Origin: Arthrobacter sp. AQ5-05
GTDB taxonomy: Bacteria > Actinomycetota > Actinomycetes > Actinomycetales > Micrococcaceae
Assembly (NCBI RefSeq): GCF_003287975.1
Contig: NZ_QMKQ01000002.1
Span: 62,001 to 126,000, forward strand
Length of the DNA stretch: 64,000 nt
Reading direction: 5' to 3'
Position numbers and translations under genes: made by a program. This document shows positions 1 through 8,606 of this stretch, piece after piece. Position 1 is the first letter of the stretch. Each line of letters starts with the position of its first letter. Under the pieces are notes generated by a model. It was not told the origin of the DNA, searched no databases, and worked only from the letters and a program-made list of their open reading frames with translations.

Positions 1-183
1 CTGGACATCGGCAAGATCTTTGTCCAGGGCTATAGCACCAAGACCTCAGCGTCCGCGGCCGGCCGCGGATTCGGCCTGGCCTTGACGCGTCTGGTGTGCC
101 TGCGGCGCGGGGGCGACGTCACCGTGGCCAATGACCAGGGAGCCGTTTTCACTGCCCACCTCGGGAAGAAGGGACAGTCATGA
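1..183 (+). CDS. Sensor histidine kinase, C-terminal end only (CitA/DcuS-type, partial)
   Basis: The last 60 codons of a histidine kinase enter the window at base 1. The reading frame contains a G-R-G-F-G-L-A-L stretch, which fits the G2 box of an HATPase_c domain, followed by the usual short beta-strand tail. Its TGA overlaps the ATG of the next gene (ATGA, 180-183), so kinase and regulator are translationally coupled. The partner is a CitB/DcuR-type regulator, so the missing part should hold a periplasmic or PAS sensor for a di- or tricarboxylate. That is inference from the partner. The N-terminal sensor, the phospho-accepting His and the N box lie outside the window. Confidence 0.8.
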   Translation: MDIGKIFVQGYSTKTSASAAGRGFGLALTRLVCLRRGGDVTVANDQGAVFTAHLGKKGQS

Positions 184-851
184 TCAAGGTCCTGATCGTC
201 GACGACGATTTCATGGTTGCCCGGATCCATTCCGGGTTCGTGGCCCAGATGCCCGGCTTCGAGGTCGCGGGGGTGGCACGCAACGGGGCCCAGGCCCTCG
301 TAGAGGCAGCCCGCATCACCCCCGACCTGGTCTTGCTGGACATCCATCTTCCCGACATCTCCGGTTTGGAGCTGCTGGGCCAGTTGCGCGCCGCGGTCCC
401 GGATTTGGACGTGCTGGTGATCAGTGCCGCCCGCGAGGCCGACACCGTGCGCAGGGCCCTGCGCGGGGGCATCGTGCACTACCTCATGAAGCCGTTCACG
501 CAGGAGGACCTGCACCAAAGGCTGGAGCACTACCGGCGCACCTACCGATCGCTGGAGTCCGTCGACACCGCCGAGCAGTCGGACGTGGATGCCGTGTTCG
601 GCATGGCGGGATCCGACAAGCCACTGCCCAAGGGGTGCGGACCCGAGACCATGAACAGGGTTCAGTCCACCCTGAGTTCTTCCGAGGCCGATTTCTCGGC
701 CCTCGAAGTCGGGGAGCTGCTGGGCCTGTCCCGGGTCAGCGCGCGGCGCTACCTGGAGTACCTCAACGAGATCGGTGCGGCGCAGGTGAACCTGCGCTAC
801 GGTTCCGGGCGCCCCGAACGGCGCTACATCTGGAAGGGCCCGCGTGGCTGA
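180..851 (+). CDS. Response regulator, CitB/DcuR/DctR family
   Basis: A 223-residue two-component response regulator. The receiver domain (about 1-120) has the acidic pair D8-D9, the phospho-acceptor D54 in L-L-D-I-H-L-P-D, and the conserved Lys in L-M-K-P-F near residue 104. The C-terminal half (about 150-215) holds a helix-turn-helix of the CitB class (L-L-G-L-S-R-V-S-A-R-R-Y-L-E-Y-L). Family members respond to citrate, malate, fumarate or other C4/C6 acids and activate the matching transporter. No such transporter lies in the visible part, so the target is probably to the left of base 1. The ATGA overlap with the kinase fixes the start. The gene converges with the MaoC gene, 6 bases away. 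Confidence 0.9.
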   Translation: MIKVLIVDDDFMVARIHSGFVAQMPGFEVAGVARNGAQALVEAARITPDLVLLDIHLPDISGLELLGQLRAAVPDLDVLVISAAREADTVRRALRGGIVHYLMKPFTQEDLHQRLEHYRRTYRSLESVDTAEQSDVDAVFGMAGSDKPLPKGCGPETMNRVQSTLSSSEADFSALEVGELLGLSRVSARRYLEYLNEIGAAQVNLRYGSGRPERRYIWKGPRG

Positions 852-857
852 CTGTGC

Positions 858-1436
858 CTAGAGCCAGTCGTCCACGCCGAAGGACCCGTTGCGAAGCTTC
901 TCGTGGGCCTCGCGGGTGAACATCAGGCACACCCGGGTCGCCTCGGCCACGGTGATGCCGTCCTGGTTCCGGCCCACGTGGGCGAAGGTCGCCACCCCGA
1001 GCCCGGGCCGGGAGTTCGAGGGACGCAAATCAACGATGTGCGTCTGGGTGTAGAGGGTGTCCCCCGGGAACAGCGGGTGCGGGAAGCGCACGTCGGTCAG
1101 CCCCAGCTGGCCCATCAGCGTGCCCTGGGTCAGCTGCGCCACCGACTGGCCCACCATGGTGGCCAAGGTGAACATCGAGTTCATGACCCGGCGGCCGAAG
1201 GGCTGGGTGGCCGCGTAGGCGGCGTCCAGGTGCAAGGCCTGGGTGTTCATGCTCATGGTGGTGAACAGGACGTTGTCCGCCTCGGTCATGGTGCGCCCGG
1301 GCGAGTGCACATAGACCGCGTCGGCCTCCAGTTCCTCGAAGTACAGGCCACGCTGGTGGATTTCGTGTACGTCGCCCTGCTCGGCCATGGCCATCACGCA
1401 TCCGATCGGTTCATTGCGGTTCGCTTCGGCCTGCAC
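858..1436 (-). CDS. MaoC-like dehydratase (hot-dog fold enoyl-CoA hydratase type)
   Basis: A protein of up to 192 residues with the MaoC/mesaconyl-CoA hydratase pattern: F-P-H-P-L-F-P-G-D-T-L near the middle, which carries the hydratase-2 region, and a C-terminal A-T-R-V-C-L-M-F strand. Such enzymes hydrate enoyl-CoA esters. It lies 56 bases downstream of an acyl-CoA dehydrogenase on the same strand, and together they would catalyse two successive steps of acyl-CoA oxidation. The start is uncertain: the GTG at 1436 is the longest option, and an ATG at 1394 gives 178 residues and a start nearer the conserved G-L-Y-F-E-E-L. Neither has a convincing ribosome binding site. Confidence 0.8.
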   Translation of the reverse strand: MQAEANRNEPIGCVMAMAEQGDVHEIHQRGLYFEELEADAVYVHSPGRTMTEADNVLFTTMSMNTQALHLDAAYAATQPFGRRVMNSMFTLATMVGQSVAQLTQGTLMGQLGLTDVRFPHPLFPGDTLYTQTHIVDLRPSNSRPGLGVATFAHVGRNQDGITVAEATRVCLMFTREAHEKLRNGSFGVDDWL

Positions 1437-1492
1437 CGCGCCGGTGTGCCGGCCGGCCGAGGCAACCCCTGGAGGTCTCTTGTTCTCGTATC

Positions 1493-2692
1493 CTACAAAC
1501 TTTTCGCCCCGTGCGTCCCGGATTCGCCTTGGAGTCCCAGGGAGCGGGCGATCAGCAGCAGCTGGACCTCGGTGGTGCCCTCGCCGATTTCCAGGATCTT
1601 CGAGTCCCGGTAGTGCCTGGCCACCAGGGATTCGTTCATGAACCCGTAGCCGCCGAAGATCTGCGTGGCGTCCCGGGCGTTGTCCATGGCCGCCTCGCCG
1701 GCCACCAGCTTGGCGATCGCGGCCTCGGTCTTGAAGTCCTGGCCCGCGAGCATCTTGGCTGCCGCCGCATAGTAGGCAAGCCGCGAGGTGTGCACGCGGG
1801 CGGCCATGCGCGCGATCTTGAAGGAGATGCCCTGGTTCGATCCGATGGACTTCCCGAAGGTCGTCCGGGTCTTGGCATAGGCGGTGGCCTCGTCCAGGCA
1901 GCCCTGGGCGGCCCCGGTGCCCAGCGCCGCAATGGCGATGCGTCCCTCATCGAGGATGGACAGGAAGTTCGCGTAGCCGCGCCCGCGCTCCCCCAGCAGG
2001 TTCTCCTCGGGGACCTGCGCGTCCTCGAACCTCAGCGGGTGGGTGTCCGAGGCACGCCAGCCGACCTTGTCGTAGGCCTTCTCCACGGTGTAGCCGGGGG
2101 TGTCGCGCGGCACCAGGATGGTGGAGATTTCCTTGGCGGTGGTTCCGTCGGGCTTCTGTCGGGTCCCGGTGACTGCGGTGACGGTGACCAGGGTGGAGAT
2201 GTCGGTGCCGGAGTTCGTGATGAATTCCTTGGAGCCGTTGATCGTCCAGGTTCCATCCGCCAGGGCCGCTGTGGTCGCGGTGCCGCCGGCATCGGAGCCG
2301 GCATCGGATTCGGTCAGGCCGAACCCGGCCAGCTCGGACCCGGAGCACAGGGCCGGAAGCCAGCGTTCCTTCTGCGTCTGGGTCCCGAAGCGGTGGATCG
2401 GCATGGCCCCCAGGGAAACCCCTGCCTCCAGGGTGATGGCCACCGACTGGTCAACCCGGGCCAGTTCCTCGATGGCCAGGGACAGGGCGAAGTAGTCCCC
2501 GCCCATGCCACCGTATTCCTCGGAAAAGGGCAGCCCGAACAGGCCCATCTGGCCCATCTGGGACATGACATCGTAGGGGAAGGAATGTGCTGCGTCGTGC
2601 TTGGCCGAGACCGGGGCGACGACCTCGGTGGCGAACTCGCGCACCGTCCTGGCCAGTTCCTTGTAGTCCTCGTTGAGTTCCAGGTTGATCAT
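1493..2692 (-). CDS. Acyl-CoA dehydrogenase
   Basis: A 399-residue FAD acyl-CoA dehydrogenase of normal family length. It shows the N-terminal helical domain (1-115), the middle beta domain with G-F-G-L-T-E-S-D-A-G-S-D, and the C-terminal helical domain ending in Q-I-F-G-G-Y-G-F and I-G-E-G-T-T-E-V-Q. The Glu of the E-G-T motif is the usual catalytic base in short/medium-chain enzymes. It removes the alpha and beta hydrogens of an acyl-CoA and passes electrons to ETF. The chain length cannot be told from sequence alone; the short/branched-chain class is likely. It is followed by the MaoC gene and faces a TetR regulator across a 281-base promoter region containing a palindrome at 2847-2862. 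Confidence 0.92.
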   Translation of the reverse strand: MINLELNEDYKELARTVREFATEVVAPVSAKHDAAHSFPYDVMSQMGQMGLFGLPFSEEYGGMGGDYFALSLAIEELARVDQSVAITLEAGVSLGAMPIHRFGTQTQKERWLPALCSGSELAGFGLTESDAGSDAGGTATTAALADGTWTINGSKEFITNSGTDISTLVTVTAVTGTRQKPDGTTAKEISTILVPRDTPGYTVEKAYDKVGWRASDTHPLRFEDAQVPEENLLGERGRGYANFLSILDEGRIAIAALGTGAAQGCLDEATAYAKTRTTFGKSIGSNQGISFKIARMAARVHTSRLAYYAAAAKMLAGQDFKTEAAIAKLVAGEAAMDNARDATQIFGGYGFMNESLVARHYRDSKILEIGEGTTEVQLLLIARSLGLQGESGTHGAKSL

Positions 2693-2846
2693 TTTCCCCG
2701 GTGCCCCTTTCGCTGGTAGGCATGGATGCGGGATTGCCGGTTGTCGGTCCGCTGGCCGCGTGTTGCCGGCGCCGGCCGGCCGGTCCTGCGCGCCCGTCCG
2801 GTCCGCGGTTACGGGCCGCTTGGGCTTTGTCCGGCGACCACGTATT

Positions 2847-2862
2847 GTTAGTGATCATTAAC
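2847..2862. promoter_or_regulatory. Candidate TetR operator palindrome
   Basis: GTTAGTGATCATTAAC is a 16-base inverted repeat in which seven of eight pairs match. It lies between the divergent acyl-CoA dehydrogenase (start 2692) and TetR (start 2974) genes. TetR regulators usually bind such a site between themselves and their target. The assignment is by position and symmetry only. Confidence 0.45.
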
Positions 2863-2973
2863 TGAGTTCGAGGCTAGTGGCGTAAGGCACACTTGTCCAG
2901 TGTCCCAGGAGCACCAAGAACCGCCCGGCTTTCGCCGGCTCGCGGGACCTTGGCAGGAAGGAGCGGTGAAGGC

Positions 2974-3588
2974 GTGAAGGCACACGGCAAGGACCCGGCT
3001 GCGACCGATCGCGACCGCGCCAAGGCACAACGACGCGAAGACCTCTTGGCCGAGGCCACCAGGCTCTTTGCCATCCACGGCTATGCCGGGGTGTCGCTTG
3101 AGGACCTCGGGGCGGCCTGCGGAATCAGCGGCCCGGCGGTCTACCGGCACTTTTCCGGAAAGCCCGCGGTCCTCATTGCCCTGTTGGTGGGCGTCAGCCA
3201 GGACATGCTCGACGGCGGGCAGAAGGTCACCGCGGCCGGAGGCGGAGCCGAGGACATCCTCCGGCGGCTGATCGCCTTCCACACCGATTTTGCTCTGGCC
3301 CGTCCCGACATCATCCAGGTCCAGGACCGCCACCTGGTGACGCTGCCGGCCGCGGAGCTGCAATTGGTGCGCAAGCTCCAGCGCGCCTACATCGCCCTGT
3401 GGACCGAACAACTGCACCAGATCCACCCCGAGGAAACCAACGCCGTCATCCGCTTCCGGGCCCACGCGGCCTTCGGTTTGCTGAACTCCACCGCGCATTC
3501 GGCGCACTCCCCGCGCACCTCCAAGGCGGGCCTGCGCAAACTGCTGAACCAGATGGCGGCATCCGCCCTGTTCACCCGGGTAGGCTAG
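2974..3588 (+). CDS. TetR/AcrR-family transcriptional regulator
   Basis: A 204-residue regulator. The TetR helix-turn-helix spans about residues 25-62 (G-V-S-L-E-D-L-G-A-A-C-G-I-S-G-P-A-V-Y-R), and the C-terminal ligand domain is helical. The GTG at 2974 is chosen because AAGGAG lies 10 bases upstream; the frame stays open to 2893 but has no better signal. It is divergent from the acyl-CoA dehydrogenase/MaoC pair and probably represses it in response to an acyl-CoA ester. Ligand and target are inferred from position. Confidence 0.88.
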   Translation: MKAHGKDPAATDRDRAKAQRREDLLAEATRLFAIHGYAGVSLEDLGAACGISGPAVYRHFSGKPAVLIALLVGVSQDMLDGGQKVTAAGGGAEDILRRLIAFHTDFALARPDIIQVQDRHLVTLPAAELQLVRKLQRAYIALWTEQLHQIHPEETNAVIRFRAHAAFGLLNSTAHSAHSPRTSKAGLRKLLNQMAASALFTRVG

Positions 3589-3625
3589 GACATAGACGAC
3601 CATCACAACTAGAGAGGCAGTGACC

Positions 3626-4090
3626 GTGCATCTACGGCCTTTGCAGCCCGAAGACCTGGATCAGTTCTTCGAACACCAGCAGGACCCCGAAGCCAACCTC
3701 ATGGCCGCCTTCACCGCCCGGAACCCGGCCGACCGCGGGGTTTTCGACCACCACTGGGGATTGATCACCAACGACCCCAAGGTCATCGTGCGCACCATCG
3801 AGCACAACGGCGAGGTTGCCGGCTCCATCCTGGTGTTCGAAAACGAAGCGGTTCCGGAAATCAGCTTCTGGACGGCAAGCCGCTTCTGGGGCCAGGGCAT
3901 CACCACCTCCGCCGTGGATGCGTTCCTCGCCGAGTACTCGACCCGGCCGTTGCGTGCCCGCGTCCCGCAGGACAATATCGGCTCCATCAAGGTCCTGGAA
4001 CGACGTGGTTTCAAGGTCATTGACGAGGCAGCCGACTTCTCCAACGCCCGCGCCGCGGTCGTGAAGGAATTCATCATGGAGCTTGCCTAG
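3626..4090 (+). CDS. GNAT-family N-acetyltransferase (RimJ/RimL-like)
   Basis: A 154-residue acetyltransferase. The acetyl-CoA binding motif is R-F-W-G-Q-G-I-T-T-S-A near residues 92-102, followed by the typical D-N-I-G-S-I-K-V-L-E-R-R-G-F motif in which a side chain of the substrate-binding region precedes the last helix. Two in-frame GTG codons, 3620 and 3626, are possible. AGAGAGG at 3611-3617 is 8 bases from 3626 but only 2 from 3620, so 3626 is preferred. The substrate cannot be predicted. The gene stands alone and ends in a strong bidirectional hairpin. Confidence 0.85.
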   Translation: MHLRPLQPEDLDQFFEHQQDPEANLMAAFTARNPADRGVFDHHWGLITNDPKVIVRTIEHNGEVAGSILVFENEAVPEISFWTASRFWGQGITTSAVDAFLAEYSTRPLRARVPQDNIGSIKVLERRGFKVIDEAADFSNARAAVVKEFIMELA

Positions 4091-4132
4091 GCTCCCGAAG
4101 TTTCACCCCAGGCCCCGCCTCGCGGGCAGCGC

Positions 4133-4171
4133 AAAGGCCGGGAAACCAAGTTGCTTGGTTTCCCGGCCTTT
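4133..4171. terminator. Bidirectional terminator hairpin
   Basis: A perfect 18-base-pair inverted repeat with a TTG loop, flanked by AAA and TTT, lies between the convergent GNAT gene (ends 4090) and the first oligopeptide ABC operon (ends 4187). It should stop transcription in both directions. Confidence 0.85.
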
Positions 4172-4186
4172 GTCGTGTGCAGAACC

Positions 4187-5890
4187 TCAGCTGTCCGGGT
4201 TTTCCAGCTCCATCAGCAGCCGGCGCGCCTCGCGGCGCACCGCCTGTTCCCGGGGCTCCGGCACCGGGGCGGCGGCCAGCAGCCGGCGGGTGTAGTCGTG
4301 CTGCGGGGCATGCAAGACGTCGGAGACCCGTCCCTGTTCGACCGACTTGCCGTCCTTCATGACCACCACGTTGTGCGCCAGCAGGTCCACCACGGCCAAA
4401 TCGTGGCTGACGAACAAGCAGGCGAACTCGTAGCGGGCCTGCAGTTCCTGGATCATCTCCAGCACCGCTGCCTGCACCGAGACATCCAGTGCACTGGTCG
4501 GCTCGTCGGCGATCAGCAGTTCCGGGTCAAGGGTCAGCGCGCGGGCGATGCAGATGCGCTGGCGCTGGCCGCCGGAAAGCTCGTGCGGGTAGCGGTTGAT
4601 CACCGAGCTGGGCAGGTGCACCGCGTCGAGCAGTTCCTCGGCACGCCTGATGCGCTCGGCACGGTTGCCGACCTTGTGCACCACCATCGGCTCGGTGATG
4701 CAGTCGCCGATCGGGAAGCGCGGGTTCAGCGACGCGGCAGGATCCTGGAAGATCACCCCGATCTTGGCACGGATGGCACGGGCGGCCCTGGGCCGCAGCG
4801 AGGCCAGGTTGGTGCCCTGGACCGCCAGCACCCCGGAGGCCACCGGCAGCAGCCCCAAAACGGCCTTGGCCACGGTGGACTTGCCGGAGCCCGACTCCCC
4901 CACGATGCCCAGGATCTGGCCGCGGGCCAGCTCGAAGGACACGTCGTCCACGGCCCGGAACTTGGAGCCGCGCATATCGTATTCGAGCACCAGGTTCTTG
5001 GCCTCGAGGACCAGCTTGCGCTCCGGGTCCACCACCTCCGCCGGTTCCGGCTCCCAGGTCCCGGTGACATCAACGGCCTCGAGCCGCGGGACCGAGGAGA
5101 GCAGCTTCTGCGTATACGGATGCACCGGGTGGTTGAGCACCTGGTCCACGGTGCCGGTTTCCACCAGCGAGCCGCGGAACATCACCGCGACGCGGTCGGC
5201 CAGGTCGGCCACCACTCCCATGTTGTGCGTGATCAGCAGGATCCCGGTGTTCAGCTTGTCCTTGAGCTCGCGGAGCAAGTCCAGGATCTCGGCCTGCACC
5301 GTCACATCCAGCGCGGTGGTCGGCTCGTCGGCGATGATCACCTTCGGGTCACAAGAGATCGCCATGGCGATCACGATGCGCTGGCGCTGGCCGCCGGAGA
5401 ACTGGTGCGGGTACTGCTTGACGCGCTTGCGCGGCTCGGGGATCCCGACCATCTGCAGCAGCTCGATGGCGCGCTTGGTCGCTTCCTTGCCGTAGGCCAG
5501 TCCGTGCAGTTCCAGGGACTCGGTGAGCTGGCGCTCGATGGTCAGCACCGGGTTCAGCGCGGTCATGGGTTCCTGGAAGACCATGGCGATGTCCGTGGCG
5601 CGCATCTTGCGCATCTTGCTCTCGGCCAGGCCCACCACGTTGACGCCGCCCACCAGGGCCTTGCCGGTGATGTAGGCGTTGGGCGGAAGCAGCCCGATGG
5701 CGGCCGTGGAGGTCACGGATTTCCCCGAACCCGATTCACCCACCAGGGCCACGACCTCCCCCGGGTACACCTCAAGGGACAGGCCCTTGACCGCATGCAC
5801 GTCGGAGAACTCGGTCTCGAAGGAAACGGAAAGGTTCTGGAAGCTCAGGGCGGTTGCGGTTTCGCCGGCATGTGCCGTGGGGATGCTCAT
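4187..5890 (-). CDS. Oligopeptide/dipeptide ABC transporter, fused double ATPase (DppD-DppF type)
   Basis: A 567-residue cytoplasmic ATPase with two complete nucleotide-binding domains. Domain 1 has Walker A G-E-S-G-S-G-K-S at 51-58, signature S-G-G-Q-R-Q-R at 165-171 and Walker B ending I-A-D-E-P at 186-190. Domain 2 has Walker A at 331-339, signature at 439-445 and Walker B near 460-464. Each domain ends with the H-P-V-H-P-Y-T or equivalent region of peptide/nickel transporters. A single polypeptide replaces the usual DppD and DppF pair. It is the last gene of the operon, overlaps the upstream permease by ATGA (5887-5890), and is followed by the hairpin at 4133-4171. The imported peptide or sugar is not predictable. 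Confidence 0.92.
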   Translation of the reverse strand: MSIPTAHAGETATALSFQNLSVSFETEFSDVHAVKGLSLEVYPGEVVALVGESGSGKSVTSTAAIGLLPPNAYITGKALVGGVNVVGLAESKMRKMRATDIAMVFQEPMTALNPVLTIERQLTESLELHGLAYGKEATKRAIELLQMVGIPEPRKRVKQYPHQFSGGQRQRIVIAMAISCDPKVIIADEPTTALDVTVQAEILDLLRELKDKLNTGILLITHNMGVVADLADRVAVMFRGSLVETGTVDQVLNHPVHPYTQKLLSSVPRLEAVDVTGTWEPEPAEVVDPERKLVLEAKNLVLEYDMRGSKFRAVDDVSFELARGQILGIVGESGSGKSTVAKAVLGLLPVASGVLAVQGTNLASLRPRAARAIRAKIGVIFQDPAASLNPRFPIGDCITEPMVVHKVGNRAERIRRAEELLDAVHLPSSVINRYPHELSGGQRQRICIARALTLDPELLIADEPTSALDVSVQAAVLEMIQELQARYEFACLFVSHDLAVVDLLAHNVVVMKDGKSVEQGRVSDVLHAPQHDYTRRLLAAAPVPEPREQAVRREARRLLMELENPDS

Positions 5891-6975
5891 TCGGATACCT
5901 CTTCCTTCTTCGTGCGGCGCCGGGTCTTCTTGGTCTGGCGCGGGTCAAAGGCATCGCGCAGCCCGTCGCCCAGGAAGTTCACGCTCAACGCGATCGCCAC
6001 GATCAGCATGCCCGGCCACCAGAACAGCCAGGGCCGGTTGGTGAATGCGTTTTGGTACTGGCTGATCAGCAGGCCCAGCGAGGACTCGGGGGCCTTGACC
6101 CCGAAGCCCAGGAAGGACAGCGAGGTTTCCAGCAGGATCGCCCCGGCGATCGCAAAGGTCGCGTTGACCACGATCACCCCGATCGTGTTGGGCAAGAGGT
6201 GCTTGAAGATCACCCGGGAGGTCTTCGAGCCCATGGCCTGGGCCGCGGCGACGTATTCGCGCTCGCGCAACGAGAGGATCTCGCCGCGCACCAGGCGTGC
6301 CAGTCCGGTCCAGGTCAGCAAGCCCAGCACCAGGGCCAGGGCGAAGATGGAGCCACCCAGCTTGGAGCCGGCCAACTGGCCCAGCACGGCGGCCAGCACC
6401 AGCAGCGGAATGACGATGAACAGGTCGGTCAACCGCATCAGGACCTCGTCGACCCAGCCGCGGAAGTATCCGGCCACGGCGCCGATGATCGCTCCGATGA
6501 AGGTTGACAGCGCTCCGACGGTCACCGCGATGATGATGGATTTCTGCGTCCCGCGCATCACCAGGGCGAAGTAGTCCTTGCCGGTGTTGTCCTGCCCGAA
6601 GGGGTGGTCCCCGATGGCGAACCCGGGCCCGCCGAGCCAAGAAGGCCACAGGCTCAACGTGGGTGCCCCGCCGTTGACCACGGAAGAGGACTTCAGGTAG
6701 CTCTGTCCCCACCAACCCGGTATGCCGGCAAATCCGATGGAGGTGAATGCCGTGAGCGTGATGACCACGAGCACCACGGTGGAGATCATGGCTGCCTTGT
6801 GGTTCAGGAAACGCCGGCGGACCAGTTGGCCCTGGCTCTTGGACTGGCTGGACTTGCGGGCCAGTTCCGCGTCCTCGACCTCAACCAATGAGACAAGTTC
6901 CTGCTCGTCGGGTTCGATATCAGATTTCATGCTCGATGGACCTCGTAGTTCCTCGTTGTCCTTGATCTCGCTCAT
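5887..6975 (-). CDS. Oligopeptide ABC transporter permease (DppC type)
   Basis: A 362-residue inner-membrane permease. A hydrophilic acidic N-terminus of about 60 residues precedes the first membrane helix (V-V-L-V-V-I-T-L-T-A-F). The BPD_transp_1 core has about five further helices, and the EAA loop is Y-V-A-A-A-Q-A-M-G-S-K-T-S-R-V-I-F. The C-terminus R-D-A-F-D-P-R-Q is typical of DppC proteins. It pairs with the permease upstream and docks on the double ATPase downstream. ATGA overlaps at both ends show tight translational coupling. Confidence 0.92.
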   Translation of the reverse strand: MSEIKDNEELRGPSSMKSDIEPDEQELVSLVEVEDAELARKSSQSKSQGQLVRRRFLNHKAAMISTVVLVVITLTAFTSIGFAGIPGWWGQSYLKSSSVVNGGAPTLSLWPSWLGGPGFAIGDHPFGQDNTGKDYFALVMRGTQKSIIIAVTVGALSTFIGAIIGAVAGYFRGWVDEVLMRLTDLFIVIPLLVLAAVLGQLAGSKLGGSIFALALVLGLLTWTGLARLVRGEILSLREREYVAAAQAMGSKTSRVIFKHLLPNTIGVIVVNATFAIAGAILLETSLSFLGFGVKAPESSLGLLISQYQNAFTNRPWLFWWPGMLIVAIALSVNFLGDGLRDAFDPRQTKKTRRRTKKEEVSE

Positions 6976-8489
6976 ACCCGGATCCTCGGGTCGAGCAACG
7001 CGTAGAAGATGTCGGCCAGCATGTTGAACAGGACGGCCGCGGTTCCGGTAACCAGGAAGAATGCCATGACCGGTGCGGGGTCCACGGCATGCAGCCCGGT
7101 GGTGAACATTTGGCCCATGCCCTTCCAGCCGAACACCGTCTCGGTGATCACCGCGCCGCCGATCAGCCCGGCGAAGTCGAATGCCGCGATGGTGGCGATG
7201 GGGATCAGCGCGTTGCGGAACGCGTGGCGGAAGATCACGGTGCGTTCGCTCAGGCCCTTGGAGCGGGCCGTGCGGATGTAGTCCTGCTGCCCGACCTCCA
7301 GCATCGAGGCACGTGTGTAGCGCGAGTACGACGCGAGCGAAATGATTGCCAGCAGCAGCGTGGGCAGCAGCAGCTGCGCGCCGCGGTCCAGGAAGGTCTC
7401 CCAGAAGTCCCCGGTGAAGTTCGGGGTTTGGGATCCGATGGTGCCGATGGGCCGGGGCTTCAGGGCCAGGAATCCGGGCCAGGCGCGGAAGATGTGGTCA
7501 ATGACCGTCAACCCGCCGAAGGCCAGCCCGGTCAGTGCACTGACGGTCATCGCGGTCTTGCGCAGGCGCCCGCCCATGAAGTGGCCGATGGCTCCGGGTA
7601 CCGCCACGGAGAGGATGCCCCCGACGATCAGCACCCAGGTGTTGGGTTCTTTCAGCAGCGAGAAGGTCGCGTAGTACATGACCAGGCCCAGGCCCACCGT
7701 GACCAGTGCGGGGTAGAGGACCAACTTGTTGCGGATCCCCACCGACATCGCGGTTCCGCTCAGCGCCACAGCCAGGGAAAGGACCACGATGGCGGCCGGG
7801 CCCAGCTGCGGGTAGCGGAAGAAGTTCAGCCACAGCAGGTAGGGGATCACGACGGCGACGAAGGCCGCGGAGACGGCGAAGGTGGCCAGCCGCCGGCGTA
7901 TGCTCCCGGCGAGGAACACCTGCATCAGGAAGCCGAAGAGCAGGGCGATCAACACGATTTGGACCGTGGAGAACGAGGGGTCCTTCATCCAGTCGTTGTA
8001 GCCGATGGCCATGTATTCCTTGAGCATCACCGCCGCCCAGAAGACCGGCAGCGAGAAGAAGAGGAAGGTCAGGAAGGTGACGCCGTAGTCGAGGCCTGAA
8101 TATTGGCGGATGGCCGACAGGACGCCGACGGCAATGCCGGCGATGGCTGCCAGCACGGTGGCCAGCACGACCAGGCGCAATGTGGAGGACGCCGCGGCAC
8201 CCAGCAGCCCGGTGACCTCGATGCCCTGGATGTTCGTTCCCAGGTCGCATTTGAGGGCGAAGCAACCGCCCACGCCCACGAGCCAGGTCCAGTAGCGCTG
8301 GAACCAGGGCATGTCCAGGTTCATGTAGTCGCTGCGTTGCTGCATCAGGTAGTCGCGGTTGTCGGCGATCGATTCGCGGAGGTCCGACAGCGGGTCCCCG
8401 GAGTTGATCACCAGCACGTACAGGAGGAAGGATGCGGCAAACAGGATGCCGATGGAGGCTCCCAGCCTCTTGAGGATAAATTTCAGCAC
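6972..8489 (-). CDS. Oligopeptide ABC transporter permease (DppB type) with extra membrane insert
   Basis: A 505-residue permease, well above the usual 305-340 of DppB/OppB. The N-terminal part (1-165) and C-terminal part (about 365-505, with R-T-A-R-S-K-G-L-S-E-R and the terminal Y-A-L-L-D-P-R-I-R) fit the family. Between them, about residues 175-345 form an insert with several further hydrophobic helices (for example I-V-L-I-A-L-L-F-G-F, V-L-I-V-G-G-I-L-S-V). The paralogue at 13576-14502 has no such insert. The role of the insert is unknown. The gene lies 117 bases downstream of the binding-protein gene, with a hairpin in the gap, and overlaps the next permease by 4 bases. Confidence 0.9.
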   Translation of the reverse strand: MLKFILKRLGASIGILFAASFLLYVLVINSGDPLSDLRESIADNRDYLMQQRSDYMNLDMPWFQRYWTWLVGVGGCFALKCDLGTNIQGIEVTGLLGAAASSTLRLVVLATVLAAIAGIAVGVLSAIRQYSGLDYGVTFLTFLFFSLPVFWAAVMLKEYMAIGYNDWMKDPSFSTVQIVLIALLFGFLMQVFLAGSIRRRLATFAVSAAFVAVVIPYLLWLNFFRYPQLGPAAIVVLSLAVALSGTAMSVGIRNKLVLYPALVTVGLGLVMYYATFSLLKEPNTWVLIVGGILSVAVPGAIGHFMGGRLRKTAMTVSALTGLAFGGLTVIDHIFRAWPGFLALKPRPIGTIGSQTPNFTGDFWETFLDRGAQLLLPTLLLAIISLASYSRYTRASMLEVGQQDYIRTARSKGLSERTVIFRHAFRNALIPIATIAAFDFAGLIGGAVITETVFGWKGMGQMFTTGLHAVDPAPVMAFFLVTGTAAVLFNMLADIFYALLDPRIRV

Positions 8490-8545
8490 TGCGCGGTTCT
8501 TGCCTTTCCGTCTTGAGTGCCCTCGAAAGGGTTGCTAACAAGGGC

Positions 8546-8579
8546 GTGTGGGGTCCGGCTGGTATGCCGGACCCCACAC
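8546..8579 (-). terminator. Intercistronic hairpin between binding protein and permease
   Basis: A perfect 14-base-pair stem with a 6-base loop lies between the binding-protein gene (ends 8607) and the permease gene (starts 8489). It has no long U-run, so it is more likely a partial terminator or mRNA-stabilising structure that raises binding-protein level above the membrane components. The second operon has an equivalent at 14614-14640. Confidence 0.6.
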
Positions 8580-8606
8580 TAAGACGCTGGTATTGCCGGT
8601 GGGCAA

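Noticed and set aside
4151-6574. An 807-codon open frame on the plus strand, antisense to the first ABC ATPase and permease
   Set aside because: It is His/Gly/Arg-rich, has no family motifs and lies opposite two clear genes. Such long antisense frames are common in GC-rich DNA.
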